Of a stretch of 64,000 nucleotides of DNA, positions 35,783-45,200 are shown one piece after another (the stretch's first letter is position 1; every line of letters begins with the position of its first letter). The DNA is from Ceratorhiza oryzae-sativae (Eukaryota > Basidiomycota > Agaricomycetes > Cantharellales > Ceratobasidiaceae): NCBI GenBank assembly GCA_030998015.1, contig JARWMV010000022.1:154722-218721 (forward strand), written 5' to 3'. The notes under the pieces were generated by a model, which ran no database searches, had not been told where the DNA came from, and saw only the letters and a program-made list of their open reading frames with translations. The position numbers and the translations under genes were made by a program.

Positions 35783-36740
35783 CAGTGGTGACATATCCAT
35801 CATCAGACATTCCAACGGGCGTGGCCATACGTTCTCATGTCCCAGGCGATCCTTCATGGCTGTTGCGCCGAGCTCTCTCACTCTGGCTCCTAGGTAAGCT
35901 TCATTCCTACTTCTGTCATCGCAACGAAGGCTTCAACACGAATAAAACACCGATTGGAGGAATGATAGATGCTAGGGCTGTCAATTGGGGCGCCTGGCAT
36001 GTTTCAACCAGCTTCTGCCGCACGTCGCTACATAGCACATGCTTCGCCTATTCGGCTTGAAAGCAGCCCAGTCTTAGCTTCAAACCGTGGGCCGCCGCGA
36101 GGCGCGTCTCCCGGTACACAGGCACGATCACGTGTCCGGGAATGTGCTCGCCGACATCGGTCAAAAGGCCGGATGATTGCAATTGATTGCAAGACCTATA
36201 ATGCCGGAAATGCCCATAAAATTTCCGGGGGGATTGAAATTACACAATACGGACCATCCGATTCCGAAATCGATTGCAATGTTGTCGTAATCATTCTGGT
36301 GCCGACCATTCTTACTCTCCCTGTAACCATCAGGCCACGTATGTAACCTATTACAAGACACGCTATATTATTCTCCAATCCAACACTAATGTAAAATTGA
36401 ACAATAATTACCAGTAGATAAAATGTATGGAAACCCTGTTCTAAACTTTGCATAAGAATCTGCCGTGATGGAATGATTTTGTGCGTAGAAATAGTGTTGG
36501 TTAGCATTAATCATGAGGTTCGATTCAAACTACTTAAAAGGATGGCACAAGGATGATAAAGCAAGTAATTGATGTTCATCATTATTTGCATATTGGTCCG
36601 TTTCCCCTGGCGATAGCAAACATTGCCCTATTTTGCACCAGGCTTGTGTATGGCTAAGTAAATCACAGGGTGTATTCAACGCATAATATATACATATAAC
36701 AGTCCGGGATCTAATTATCATGCTGACGTGCCTGCGCCTG
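35783..36740. other. intergenic, AT-rich, no gene seen
   Basis: Possibly the decayed tail of the preceding pseudogene up to about 35890, then AT-rich sequence without coding character. Confidence 0.4.
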
Positions 36741-37617
36741 TCAATGGAGCTCAGCAACCATTGATTCGGGTTCCTCCTCTGAGTTATCTTCTGTCTCGGG
36801 AAACAACTGGCTACAAGGAAAAGTCAGCTCACGCAACTCAGATCAGACCATGAATAACCTATTCCACCACTTGAAGAGTTTCTTGGTATCCGGCTGGCAT
36901 GCTGGATCGTTTAGGTGGTAGACAATGTTGCTGTAGAATCGCTCGTAGTTGAAAAGCCCACTGGTGCTCATGAATGAAGTTTCCGATGACAATGTATAGT
37001 GAAGCTGATTTTAGATTCTGTGAGTGTAGAGTATACAAGGTTGCTTGAATGAACTTACTGCCACAGCAATGTAGGCAAGAAACCCCAAGGTCACCAAGGT
37101 CATATTGTATGTAGCTGCCTTGGACTTCCTATTAGACTGATGATCTGCCTCATCATCCTTGTTAGCAACAGTTGGAGGAAATAGGAGTGCGCATGCTGCC
37201 TGCAAAACAAGTTAGCCCTTGGCTTGCTTGCTCAGAGTTGAATTCCCTACCTTAACCATTATGTCACTCTGTAGAAACCCCTGTGCTAGGTTCTCCAGAT
37301 CTCCCATGTAGTTCTTGTACATAAAAGCAGGCCACTGTTGCTTTGCTGTCATGGGGGGTTTGAAGTGAACCAAAAAGTTGTTGTGTTGCCTACAGCAAGT
37401 AAGACCAACTACCTGCATGAAACAATACAATCCACTTACCTCTCATCATTCCAGTTGACCAATATGGGCGCCAGAAGCATTGTGCATTTGGGGTGATTGA
37501 GACCCTGGTTTCATTTCTTATGATTGCTAAGTGGTGGATCCCATTCTTGGAACTTGACAACTGTGCACTTGAGGGTGAAATTGTCCTCAGTTTGAGCAGC
37601 ACACTTCCCATCATCTA
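36741..37617 (-). pseudogene. DUF6698-like gene, 3' part (split by retrotransposon)
   Basis: Minus-strand exons 37617-37440, 37389-37251, 37199-37059, 37004-36859 and 36810-36741 are joined by short GT-AG introns and end in TGA. Recognisable family features are VHFKPPMTAKQQWPAFMY, an AACALLFPP helix and a C-terminal LFKWWNR followed by an acidic tail. An in-frame TGA lies in the first of these exons, between SNHKK and NQGLNHP. The upstream exons lie 17.5 kb away, beyond the gypsy element. DUF6698 is a basidiomycete family of unknown function, often multicopy near transposons. Family assignment is from pattern memory. Confidence 0.5.
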
Positions 37618-37994
37618 TGTCATGAACTGACACGCATACATCCACTCTACAATATTTTCTTGATTTACTACATTTTATGAGATCATCTTCAAAACATACT
37701 TGCCTTTTATGGTATATCTGTGTCATGTGACTCAGGGAATGTTCCGGACCGGTAACCGAGATGTATTTCAACTCCAATGTGAAATTCCGCAGTTCCGCAG
37801 CCGCTTCTACTGCTTCTATCTCTTATCTGTCGTGACTCACTGTACAGACTTGTTTGTTATGATGTGGCTCGTACTATGTATATAAACCAGGTCAAGTTCG
37901 CAGAGGACTCCTCAAGAACTTGACCTCTCGTTGAATACAAGTTCTTTTACTTTTCTTACTATTTTCCTTGTTGCCTGACTTGTCGTCGTCGACA
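37618..37994 (+). repeat. 5' LTR of the outer gypsy element
   Basis: 377 bp, nearly identical to 54803-55176; begins TGTCATGAACTGACA and ends GTCGTCGTCGACA. Confidence 0.92.
37879..37886 (+). promoter_or_regulatory. TATA box in the 5' LTR
   Basis: TATATAAA, about 27-34 bp upstream of 37913 where the sequence complementary to the primer-binding site starts, so the transcript 5' end would fall at that sequence. Confidence 0.55.
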
Positions 37995-37996
37995 TC

Positions 37997-38010
37997 AGGT
38001 CAAGTTCTTG
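37997..38010 (+). promoter_or_regulatory. primer-binding site, self-priming type
   Basis: AGGTCAAGTTCTTG begins two bases after the LTR and is the exact reverse complement of CAAGAACTTGACCT at 37913-37926 within the LTR. This matches the Tf1/sushi mode of self-primed reverse transcription rather than a tRNA primer. Confidence 0.7.
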
Positions 38011-38339
38011 CAATCGTAAGTCTCAGTGTTGTCTGGGATACTTTTGGAACGCTGTCGGCGTCGTCTTGAGATAACTCCTCGTTGCCTTCCCCAATCCCAC
38101 TCCACCTATCCACAGCCACGAGACATCGTTGCCCTATACGCGCCTCTGTGAAACCTTGCATAGCCAGGTCCCTCACACATCGTAACAAGCTTCGGTTCTC
38201 TAATCTCTTTCATCAACAAGAGGTGGGGTCGCTCATTGCCCTTAAGTAGTTGAGCAACGGAGGTCACCTTCCTATTCCAATAGACTCGGGAAAGGGTCTA
38301 TTTTTCTCTTTTATCTTGCTCTTGCTCGAGTACGTCTCT

Positions 38340-38751
38340 GACGGAACGCACGGCCCTCAAGTGGCACAACCTTTTACAGAAGACCAGCGCTGCCATCTGT
38401 GTGGGTGGTTCGGACACCTGTCGATCCACTGTTTCACCCTCAACTCGGTCGAAAGTATCCTTGAAGAAGCTGGGCACATCAATTTCAACCGAGTAGTAAT
38501 CATCAAAGTCCACCCCCAGAGAGTTGGACTTGCCCAACAAGCCTTTGTCACCAAGCCAGGTGCCCCTGAGTGCAAAATTTGCCATCGGGCAAACGGAGCC
38601 ACCTTCCCAGCGCGCTGCCCTTACTGTCCTAAGAGGGACAAATTCCTTTATTACTACACCATCCCCCGCAACCAGCTATAAGCTGGAGAACCTCGGTCAA
38701 CAGCTTCTTCGTCACCTGTTAAACACTATCGAAAACTTCCAAGACAGGTAC
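38340..38751 (+). pseudogene. extra 5' reading frame of the outer element, part 1 (zinc-knuckle protein)
   Basis: Before gag the outer element encodes a region with a CCHC knuckle (CHLCGWFGHLSIHC) and a second cysteine cluster (CKICHR...CPYC). The frame then changes near 38680 into a leucine-rich coiled-coil stretch (YKLENLGQQLLRHLLNTIEN) that runs into the insertion point of the inner element at 38751. No clear ATG is seen; translation may start in a spliced leader, since a GTAAGT occurs at about 38015. Such a frame 5' of gag is not part of the standard gypsy layout. Function unknown; nucleic-acid binding is suggested by the knuckle. Confidence 0.45.
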
Positions 38752-39526
38752 TGTTGTGACCCTCTGGAGGCTCCCTTGTGGAGCACTTAAGTAGTGGCTG
38801 CGTTGACGGTTTGGTGCTATGCAGTATGTATTGAGTGTTCTAGTTACAGTGTTTGCTATGGTCTATGGTGGTTGACAAGATAAAGCAAGCTGAGGCATCC
38901 AGTCTGCTTTTATCCTCCTTATATATACCTGTGGCTGCGGTGGCTGCAGACGTATTATCTAAGCACACTCTGCAGTAGGTGTAGGTTATGTACAGTACTA
39001 TGGGTTAGGTAATTGTTTGTCTTAAGTTTGTGCGGCTCCGAATCTTATAGAGCCGCGCAAGGTCCGAGGGTCATGTGACCTTTTGGACTTAAGCATCCGG
39101 CGCTTAATCGCTGAATAAGCGCCGAGGTCACGTGACAACTCGCTCCTTGCTCCAGGTAACATGGGAGAGAAACGCTGGAGCGAGTTCAGGGTAACCACCG
39201 GCGCTTAATCGTTATAAGCGCTGAGTCACGTGACAACTCGCTCCTCGCTCCAGGTAACATGGGAGAGAAACGCTGGAGCGAGTTCAGGGTAACCACCGGC
39301 GCTTAATCGTTAGGTAAGCGCTGAGATCACGTGACAACTCGCTCCTCGCTCCAGGTAACATGGGAGAGAAACGCTGGAGCGAGTTCAGGGTAACCACCGG
39401 CGCTTAATCGCTGAATAAGCGCCGAGGTCACGTGATCCTGTTTATGGTTTGTTCCGCTTCGGAAAAATGCCATAAATCTGTACAATATTTGGTTGTTAGG
39501 TTATGTCTGCTAGGCGGGTCATAACA
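38752..39526 (-). repeat. 3' LTR of the inner gypsy element (left copy)
   Basis: 775 bp; matches 48491-49364 apart from scattered substitutions and one fewer internal tandem unit. Confidence 0.92.
39129..39434. repeat. tandem repeats inside the left LTR, three units of about 100 bp
   Basis: CACGTG sites at 39129, 39227, 39328 and 39429 delimit three units. Each has the inverted pair aactcgctcc / ggagcgagtt around a gggagagaaacg core and a second hairpin ggcgctta...taagcgcc. Confidence 0.9.
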
Positions 39527-39541
39527 TTATCCCCCCCTTTG
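39527..39541 (-). promoter_or_regulatory. polypurine tract of the inner gypsy element
   Basis: On the minus strand AAAGGGGGGATAA directly precedes the LTR, the position expected for plus-strand priming. Confidence 0.7.
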
Positions 39542-39601
39542 GACATGTCTTGGGGGATCTCGAGGCATGTTTCTTTTCTGGGTTCTAAAAGTTTCTAAAA
39601 G

Positions 39602-39732
39602 GTATCTCATATATCAAGGAGGTTAAGGGCGCTGGACTTGAACCAACGACCTTCCGTTCAATGTGTAATTGATTAGCTAGGAGATGATGAGTCAGGCTAG
39701 ACCCCTTAACCTCTATGCTACATGAGATTACT
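39602..39732 (-). other. tRNA-like sequence with A- and B-box motifs (possible tRNA pseudogene)
   Basis: On the minus strand TAGCATAGAGGTTAAGG resembles an A box and GGTTCAAGTCC (39634-39644) a B box, about 60-75 bases apart. A CTCATCA between them could be a Met-type anticodon loop with an intron after it. The ends form an imperfect long hairpin (atctcat...gaggttaaggg) rather than a clean 7-bp acceptor stem, so I do not call a functional tRNA. It lies between the polypurine tract and the Rep-like gene. Confidence 0.35.
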
Positions 39733-39824
39733 TTCTCCTTGCTTATTTCCTTGTTTAAGCTTACTTCTCGACACATGGTCTGTGAATAAAACAAGCTTAT
39801 ACAAAGATAATTTATTTTCATTTT

Positions 39825-41114
39825 TTAAGGAAAAATAAAAAATGGTTTCCCTCCTGAGTATACCCAGTCGACGTTTTTGGATACCCATAAGTCCCCTTCT
39901 TCCCCCTCTATGTCCGTCCAACACTTCATTATGGCCGACCGGCTATTCCCCAGGATCACCGTCAGCCGTACCTTCATTGACTTCACATGAGCATATCTGC
40001 CTGTGAAGTCTGCTTCGTACTGGCTCAGGGCTTTGAGCGAGTACTTCCCGTTTGACTGGACCATGTCATCCAGGATCCAGATGTCGGTGTCCTCCGACAG
40101 ATTTCCCACGTTCCAGACGTTGCACATCCGGCTATGGGAGCCCTTGGATCACGCATACGCCGTCTTCCCAGTTCCTGTTTCGCCTTCGATCACCAGGATG
40201 CGATGGCGCACGCCCCTCCCTCTCTTCTCAGACTCTTCCGCAAACCACCGGTCCGCCCTGTCGATGTGCGCCCGGTCTTCTGGGACTTCCAACTCCACTG
40301 GGATTGCAGGCATGCATCCCCAGTCCTCCTTATACGTGTACTCAGCATATGCTCGTACCAAGTTCCACGTCGTCACCATCTGGAGGGGGCGCAGGCGCTT
40401 GAATGCCTGGTAGTACTCCTTTTTTGTTGCTGAGGCAACAATCTCCGCCCCGTCCTCCAGGTCTGCCTCCGCCCTTGACCTTTTCCTGCCCTTCCCCTTC
40501 ACCAGGATTTCCTCTAACCTTTCCAAGGTCAGGTCCCCCGCCATCAGCTCCTCTACCTCCTCGCCGTTAGCTCCGACATCCTTCCAGAGGTAGTTGAAAG
40601 CCTCCCTTGCAGGGTTGCCTCCTGGTCCGTCCTTGAGGTCCTTCAGCAGGATGTTGGGGTGTTGCCCCTCAAAGTCCCAGAACTGGGAGTTCTGGGTATT
40701 CCAGCCGCCCTTCCGCTCCTGACTGATGGAGAGGGCGTGGACATGGAGGGGCCGGGTCGGGTCGTAGTTTGGTTCCTCGGGGTTGTGGCGTTCCACCACT
40801 GCCAAAGTCGCCCAATGATTTGGCCGTTGGCGGCAGAACGCCTCGTATCGGGCGACGAGCCCACTTGAGGGCTGATCGTGTAGCTTCGACCAGGTCAGCA
40901 GCACTGCCCTGGTCTGGACGCGGAACCGAGGGGCTGGCGCGGTTTCGGTTGGCTCTTCGGACCCTCGATCCGTCGGCGTAGGCCGCATAGAAGCGGGTGA
41001 GGGGGCTCGGCTTGATACCGAGGGCGCTGGCGATGGCGACGCCGACCTCTGCCCTTTGCTTGATCCGCTTGGCTGGGGTGTTGCCGCGTTCGATCCATTT
41101 CCGCTTAGCATCAT
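39825..41114 (-). pseudogene. CRESS-DNA virus Rep-like protein (HUH endonuclease plus SF3 helicase), broken
   Basis: From ATG at 41114 the minus-strand frame encodes a Ser/Pro-rich leader, then the three rolling-circle motifs: I at residues 70-76 (AVLLTWS), II with HVH at 124-126 (PLHVHALS), III with Tyr175 and Lys178 (FNYLWKD). A Walker A (GETGTGKT, 311-318) follows. A TGA at 40149-40151 stops the frame; beyond it the same frame continues with a Walker B-like WILDDM and motif C-like VILGNS to 39825. Rep proteins nick and join circular ssDNA; related copies are known in fungal genomes. Here the copy lies within an LTR retrotransposon. An overlapping frame at 41154-40930 also looks coding, so the true N-terminus is uncertain. 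Not functional as one protein unless the stop is bypassed. Confidence 0.8.
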
Positions 41115-41407
41115 TTACAGTTTTAGAGGTATTTGGGGGCTGGGAAGAGAGCATGAGAGTGTGGGTTATCTCGGGTCTTGTGCTTGTCTATATAAGCTGC
41201 AAGGTCCGTTTTAATTGTCACATGACTCCGTCTTGCATTTGTTGTGATCACATGACCTTATTTTGGTGATGACGCATCTCCGAGGGGTGCCCTCCCATCC
41301 GTTCCTCCACATCGGCCTTGATCCTCACTACGCTCGGGGCCTCTGCTCCCCCACTTTGGTTGGTGCCCCCTCTCCGACCCCTCCGGTAGTTAGGGGATAG
41401 CGTATAT

Positions 41408-41424
41408 TCACGTGACTAGGCTGG
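41408..41424 (+). repeat. 17-bp direct repeat, copy 1 (iteron-like)
   Basis: TCACGTGACTAGGCTGG, identical to 41469-41485, in the intergenic space between the two divergent genes of the Rep module. Confidence 0.8.
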
Positions 41425-41468
41425 GTCATGTGATTCCTGTGCTTTGTTGTTTGTTTTCTGGCAGGTGG

Positions 41469-41485
41469 TCACGTGACTAGGCTGG
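41469..41485 (+). repeat. 17-bp direct repeat, copy 2 (iteron-like)
   Basis: Identical to 41408-41424, 61 bp downstream, same orientation. Confidence 0.8.
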
Positions 41486-41593
41486 TGTCACCTGACCAGA
41501 CCTTGTTTTGATGTTTGTGCACGTTATTGTGTTGCACCGTGATTTTTTAATGTTCGTGGTTTTGTTGTTTTCCTTCCTCATCCTGTCCTTACT

Positions 41594-42135
41594 ATGTGTG
41601 TTATTTCCCTTAACTACAATCCCCTTGACTGCACCTGCTGGTCTCTCCCTGAGGGGGAGTACTGCGCCTACTGTGATGCTGTGTGCGACGCCTCCCTTGA
41701 AGACTTCTATCAAGGTGTTGGGGACTGGTTCTTCTGTGGGGTGCCTGGTATGTGTGTTTGTTCTTTGTTGTTCTCTTGTAGCTAACTTGTTCTGTAGAAG
41801 AGCGCATCCTCCTTGATGGTCGGGCCCATGAGGCCACCCTTGAGCGTGTCTGGGCACTTGTTGATCAGGACTGCCGGTTATTTGAGGAGCGGCAACACCA
41901 GGCTGCCCTTGCTGAGTTTTTTGAGGAGGGCTCGGCCCCTTTGTTTGACGAGGCCTCACCCTTTGCGGCTTCTGGTTCCGGGTGTTTCCAGAACTATATG
42001 GCTGATCTCCCAGGGGGGGAGGCCCCCTGGCTGTTGCCTGAGAACCGGGCCGGTGGTTCTGCGGCCCGTACTACTAGGAAGGATAAGAAGGCAAAAAAAC
42101 CCTATACCCGGCCCCTCAAGGGCAAGAAAAAATAG
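41594..42135 (+). CDS. Cys-rich/basic protein divergent from the Rep-like gene
   Basis: Exons 41594-41747 and 41798-42135, joined by a 50-nt GT-AG intron in phase 1, give 163 aa ending in TAG. The N-terminal 50 residues hold seven cysteines at 2, 13, 15, 24, 27, 31 and 48 (for example DCTCWSLPEGEYCAYCDAVC), suggesting metal binding. The middle is acidic and helical (HEATLERVWALVDQDCRLFE). The C-terminus is strongly basic (RKDKKAKKPYTRPLKGKKK), likely DNA-binding or a nuclear signal. It is on the strand opposite to the host retroelement and transcribed away from the Rep-like gene, the ambisense layout of CRESS-DNA replicons. No family recognised. Intact, in contrast to its neighbours. Confidence 0.6.
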
Positions 42136-42215
42136 AAACATTTTGAAATGTATTATTATATGATTATGAAAATTATTCTTAAGACATTCCAAAAAACGTG
42201 TGATAGGCCCGATAA

Positions 42216-45200
42216 TCACAGGGGCTCCGGGGCCAGCAGGGGCACTTCCTCCAAGGCGCCTGCCAGCTCATCCTCCCATTTGGCCCAATCCGTTTGGACT
42301 CCCTCTTGGGCCGGGTCCGGGGTTGGTTCCTTTATCGTTACTCTCGGCTCCTCCTCCTTCACCACCAGGGACTCCAGGCTTGCTGTGAGGCTCGACATAT
42401 CTGTGTCGTAACTGTGCAGGTTTGGGCGTACCTTCACCCAGTTACGGAAGTTGGCCAAGTTTGCTTCCTTCAACCTGATGGCAGTAAACATTTCATCAGT
42501 GGTAGTGGCCTCAAGCAGTCCCACATACGGTGCCGCCGGTGCCAGCTTCCACTGCTCCAACAGTGCCTTTGCCCGGCGCTCCACCTCCCAGTCCCCTCCG
42601 TCTGGTATTTGGCCTGTGGCCCTCCTCTGTTGCCTTGCTGCCTTGGTCACCACGTCGACTGTTGGTCCCACGATATTGTCGACGACATACATGGTGTTCT
42701 TAACAAGGCGTTTCTCGTCGTTGGCTTCCGGCTTCCATGCCATGTCAGGACCCCTAACCTGGGATCCAGGTACTTGTCATCGTCAATCCAGTTCCTTTCA
42801 TCCCTTAACTTCTTTGGGATGTACACTAGGTTAGCCCCTGGCAACAGTCGTTCGGCGTACCTCTGGGCGTCTTCCACACTGGAGCAGTACATCCCTGGTT
42901 TAGGACGATTTTCCCTGCCAGGGTAGGGTGCTGGCCGCCTGGTGGTGGGTGGCTGCCGAAGTGGGGCCACCTGATTTTCGGAGGGGGTGTAACGGTTGGG
43001 ATGTGCGACTGGGTGAGTGACGAAAGGCATGTTTTGGGGTTTCGCAGGTGTGTTGTGGTGCAAGTGAGGTGGTAGAGCAGGCTCTGGCCTTTCTTGGGTA
43101 TCCTGGATGGCTCTTTTAAAGCTTTCCAGATCCTGTTTGGTTCTCTTTGGCCTGCCTTTCGAGTCACCTGAGTGCTGACTTGTCTTGACTGGCATTGGTG
43201 CGTCTGGTAAGCGCCTTTGCAAGTCATTTAGAACCTCTTTCATGTCAGCAAACTTGCTGGCACGTTCCATTGTGTCTTCTATTGGGTCGTAGCCCTTCCA
43301 TCTGATTTGGTAAAACAGCTCGCCATTCCGCCATTCATAATTTGCAATGTGGTCCACCTCGTATTCCTCCTCTCCTTTTTCCGTTATGATTGGTGGTGGT
43401 TTGGCCTGCCTTCTTCGGAAGTCTTTATCTTCTGTGAATGGCGAGAGGAGATTTACATGGAATACATTGTGTACACGTATAGTTTTAGGTAGGTCCAGGC
43501 GATATGCATGGGATGAGATCTTTTCTGTGATTTCAAAGGGCCCCCCTTTTCGGTTGTCCAGTTTCTTGGAGGGTCTCTTGGACGAGAGGTTTGTTAGGAG
43601 CAGCCAAACCTTGTCTCCTACCTTGAATTCCCTCCCTTTCTTTCCATTTGTTGGTGTAATTCCATTGAGGCTCTTGCCTCATCCCATACCTTTTCCATTT
43701 GATTACGCATGTTGTCTGGCGGGTGCCTCAGATGGTTCTTCTCCCTCTCGGACAACCCATCTTGGGTTTTTTCCATATACTGTTTCAAATGGGGTTTGTC
43801 CTGTTGTAGCATTTACGTGGTTGTTATGGCAGAATTCGGCAATGGGTAACCATTTTACCCAATCATCTTGTCTATAATTGCAGAAGGTTCTTAAGAACCC
43901 TTCTACCCATTGATTTGTCCTTTCCGACAGACCATCTGTTTCTGGATGGAAAGCAGTGGAGAATCTGGGCTTTGTCCCAATTCCTTTGTATAGGGCCTTT
44001 AGGAATTGGCTGTTAAAGGTTGGCCCTCGGTCTGAGACAGTGGTTTCTGGGGTCCCGTGATGTCTCCATACTTCCCTTATGAATATTTCTGCCAGTTCTT
44101 CTGCATTGGTGCTCTCCAGACATGGTACAAAATGGGCCTGCCGGGAGAAGCGATCTACAACTGTCAAATACTGTCGTACCCCTTTGAGACAGGTAATTTG
44201 ACGATGAAATCATATGCGACATCTGCCCATGGTTTCCATGGGATTGGTAAGGACTTCAGGGAGTGCCTTGTTTGTGTCCTTTGCTTCTTTGACACGTTTC
44301 ACAAGATTCCACGTATCGGTTTACTTGGGCCTTCATTCCTGGCCAATAGTAATCCCTTGATAGTAATTCTAGTGTTCGGGCTTGTCCCTGATGACCTGCC
44401 ACTGGGGCGTCATGGCACTCCTCAAGGAGACTCAACCTCAAGTCCTTGTCATCTGGGATGTAGAGCCTATCGTCATACCTTAATAGGCCCTCCTTCATTT
44501 CATACCGTCTAAATTCCTTCTGTACTGAGGGCGGTAGTTGTTCCTTTATTTCCACACTCAGCCTTAAGGATCTGATAGATTCGTCTTCTTCCTGAGCTTC
44601 TTTAAGCTCTTCCCAGAAATTCCCCTGTACTTCTGCCATGAAACCTATGAACCTTTCTTCTGGAATCATGATCTGTGGTTCCATAGGGGTATCCCCATGG
44701 TCGCTCCTTCTGGAAAGGGCATCTGGCTTCTGTGAGAGTTTCCCTGGCCTGTACACAATCTGAAAATTGAAGGGTGCCAGAGTGAGATACCATCTGGCAT
44801 GCCTTCTATTCCACATCTGGGCATTTTGCCAGTACTGGAGGTTCCTATGGTCAGTGTATATCACAATAGGTTCCTCTGTCCCTTCTAAGTATAACCTCCA
44901 GTGCTCTAAGGACCTAACAATTGCAAGCAACTCCTTGTCGTAGGTGTCATAATTTTTCTCTGGTGGGGTGAAGCTCTTCGATAGGAAGGCAATTGGATGC
45001 AATCGGTTGTCATCACCCTTTTGGCTTAGTACCGCCCCCATGGCCACTCCTGAGGCATCTGTTTCCAGTATGTATGGCCTGTTTGGGTTTGGGTGGATCA
45101 GGACCGGTTCTCTTGCTACTGCTTCTTTGATAGCTTCAAATGCTTCCTGTTGTTTTCTTTCCCACAGGAATTTGACATCTTTTTGGGTGAGATCTGTGAG

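Noticed and set aside
39129..39434. CRISPR-like array of regularly spaced repeats
   Set aside because: Units are about 100-bp tandem repeats in an LTR without unique spacers, in a eukaryotic genome.
41395..41412. Geminivirus-type nonanucleotide origin near GTATATTCAC
   Set aside because: Only a partial match and no flanking stem; the origin of the Rep module remains unidentified.
41477..41959. 160-codon minus-strand frame in the Rep module
   Set aside because: Antisense of the spliced plus-strand gene, which has consistent splice sites and better composition.
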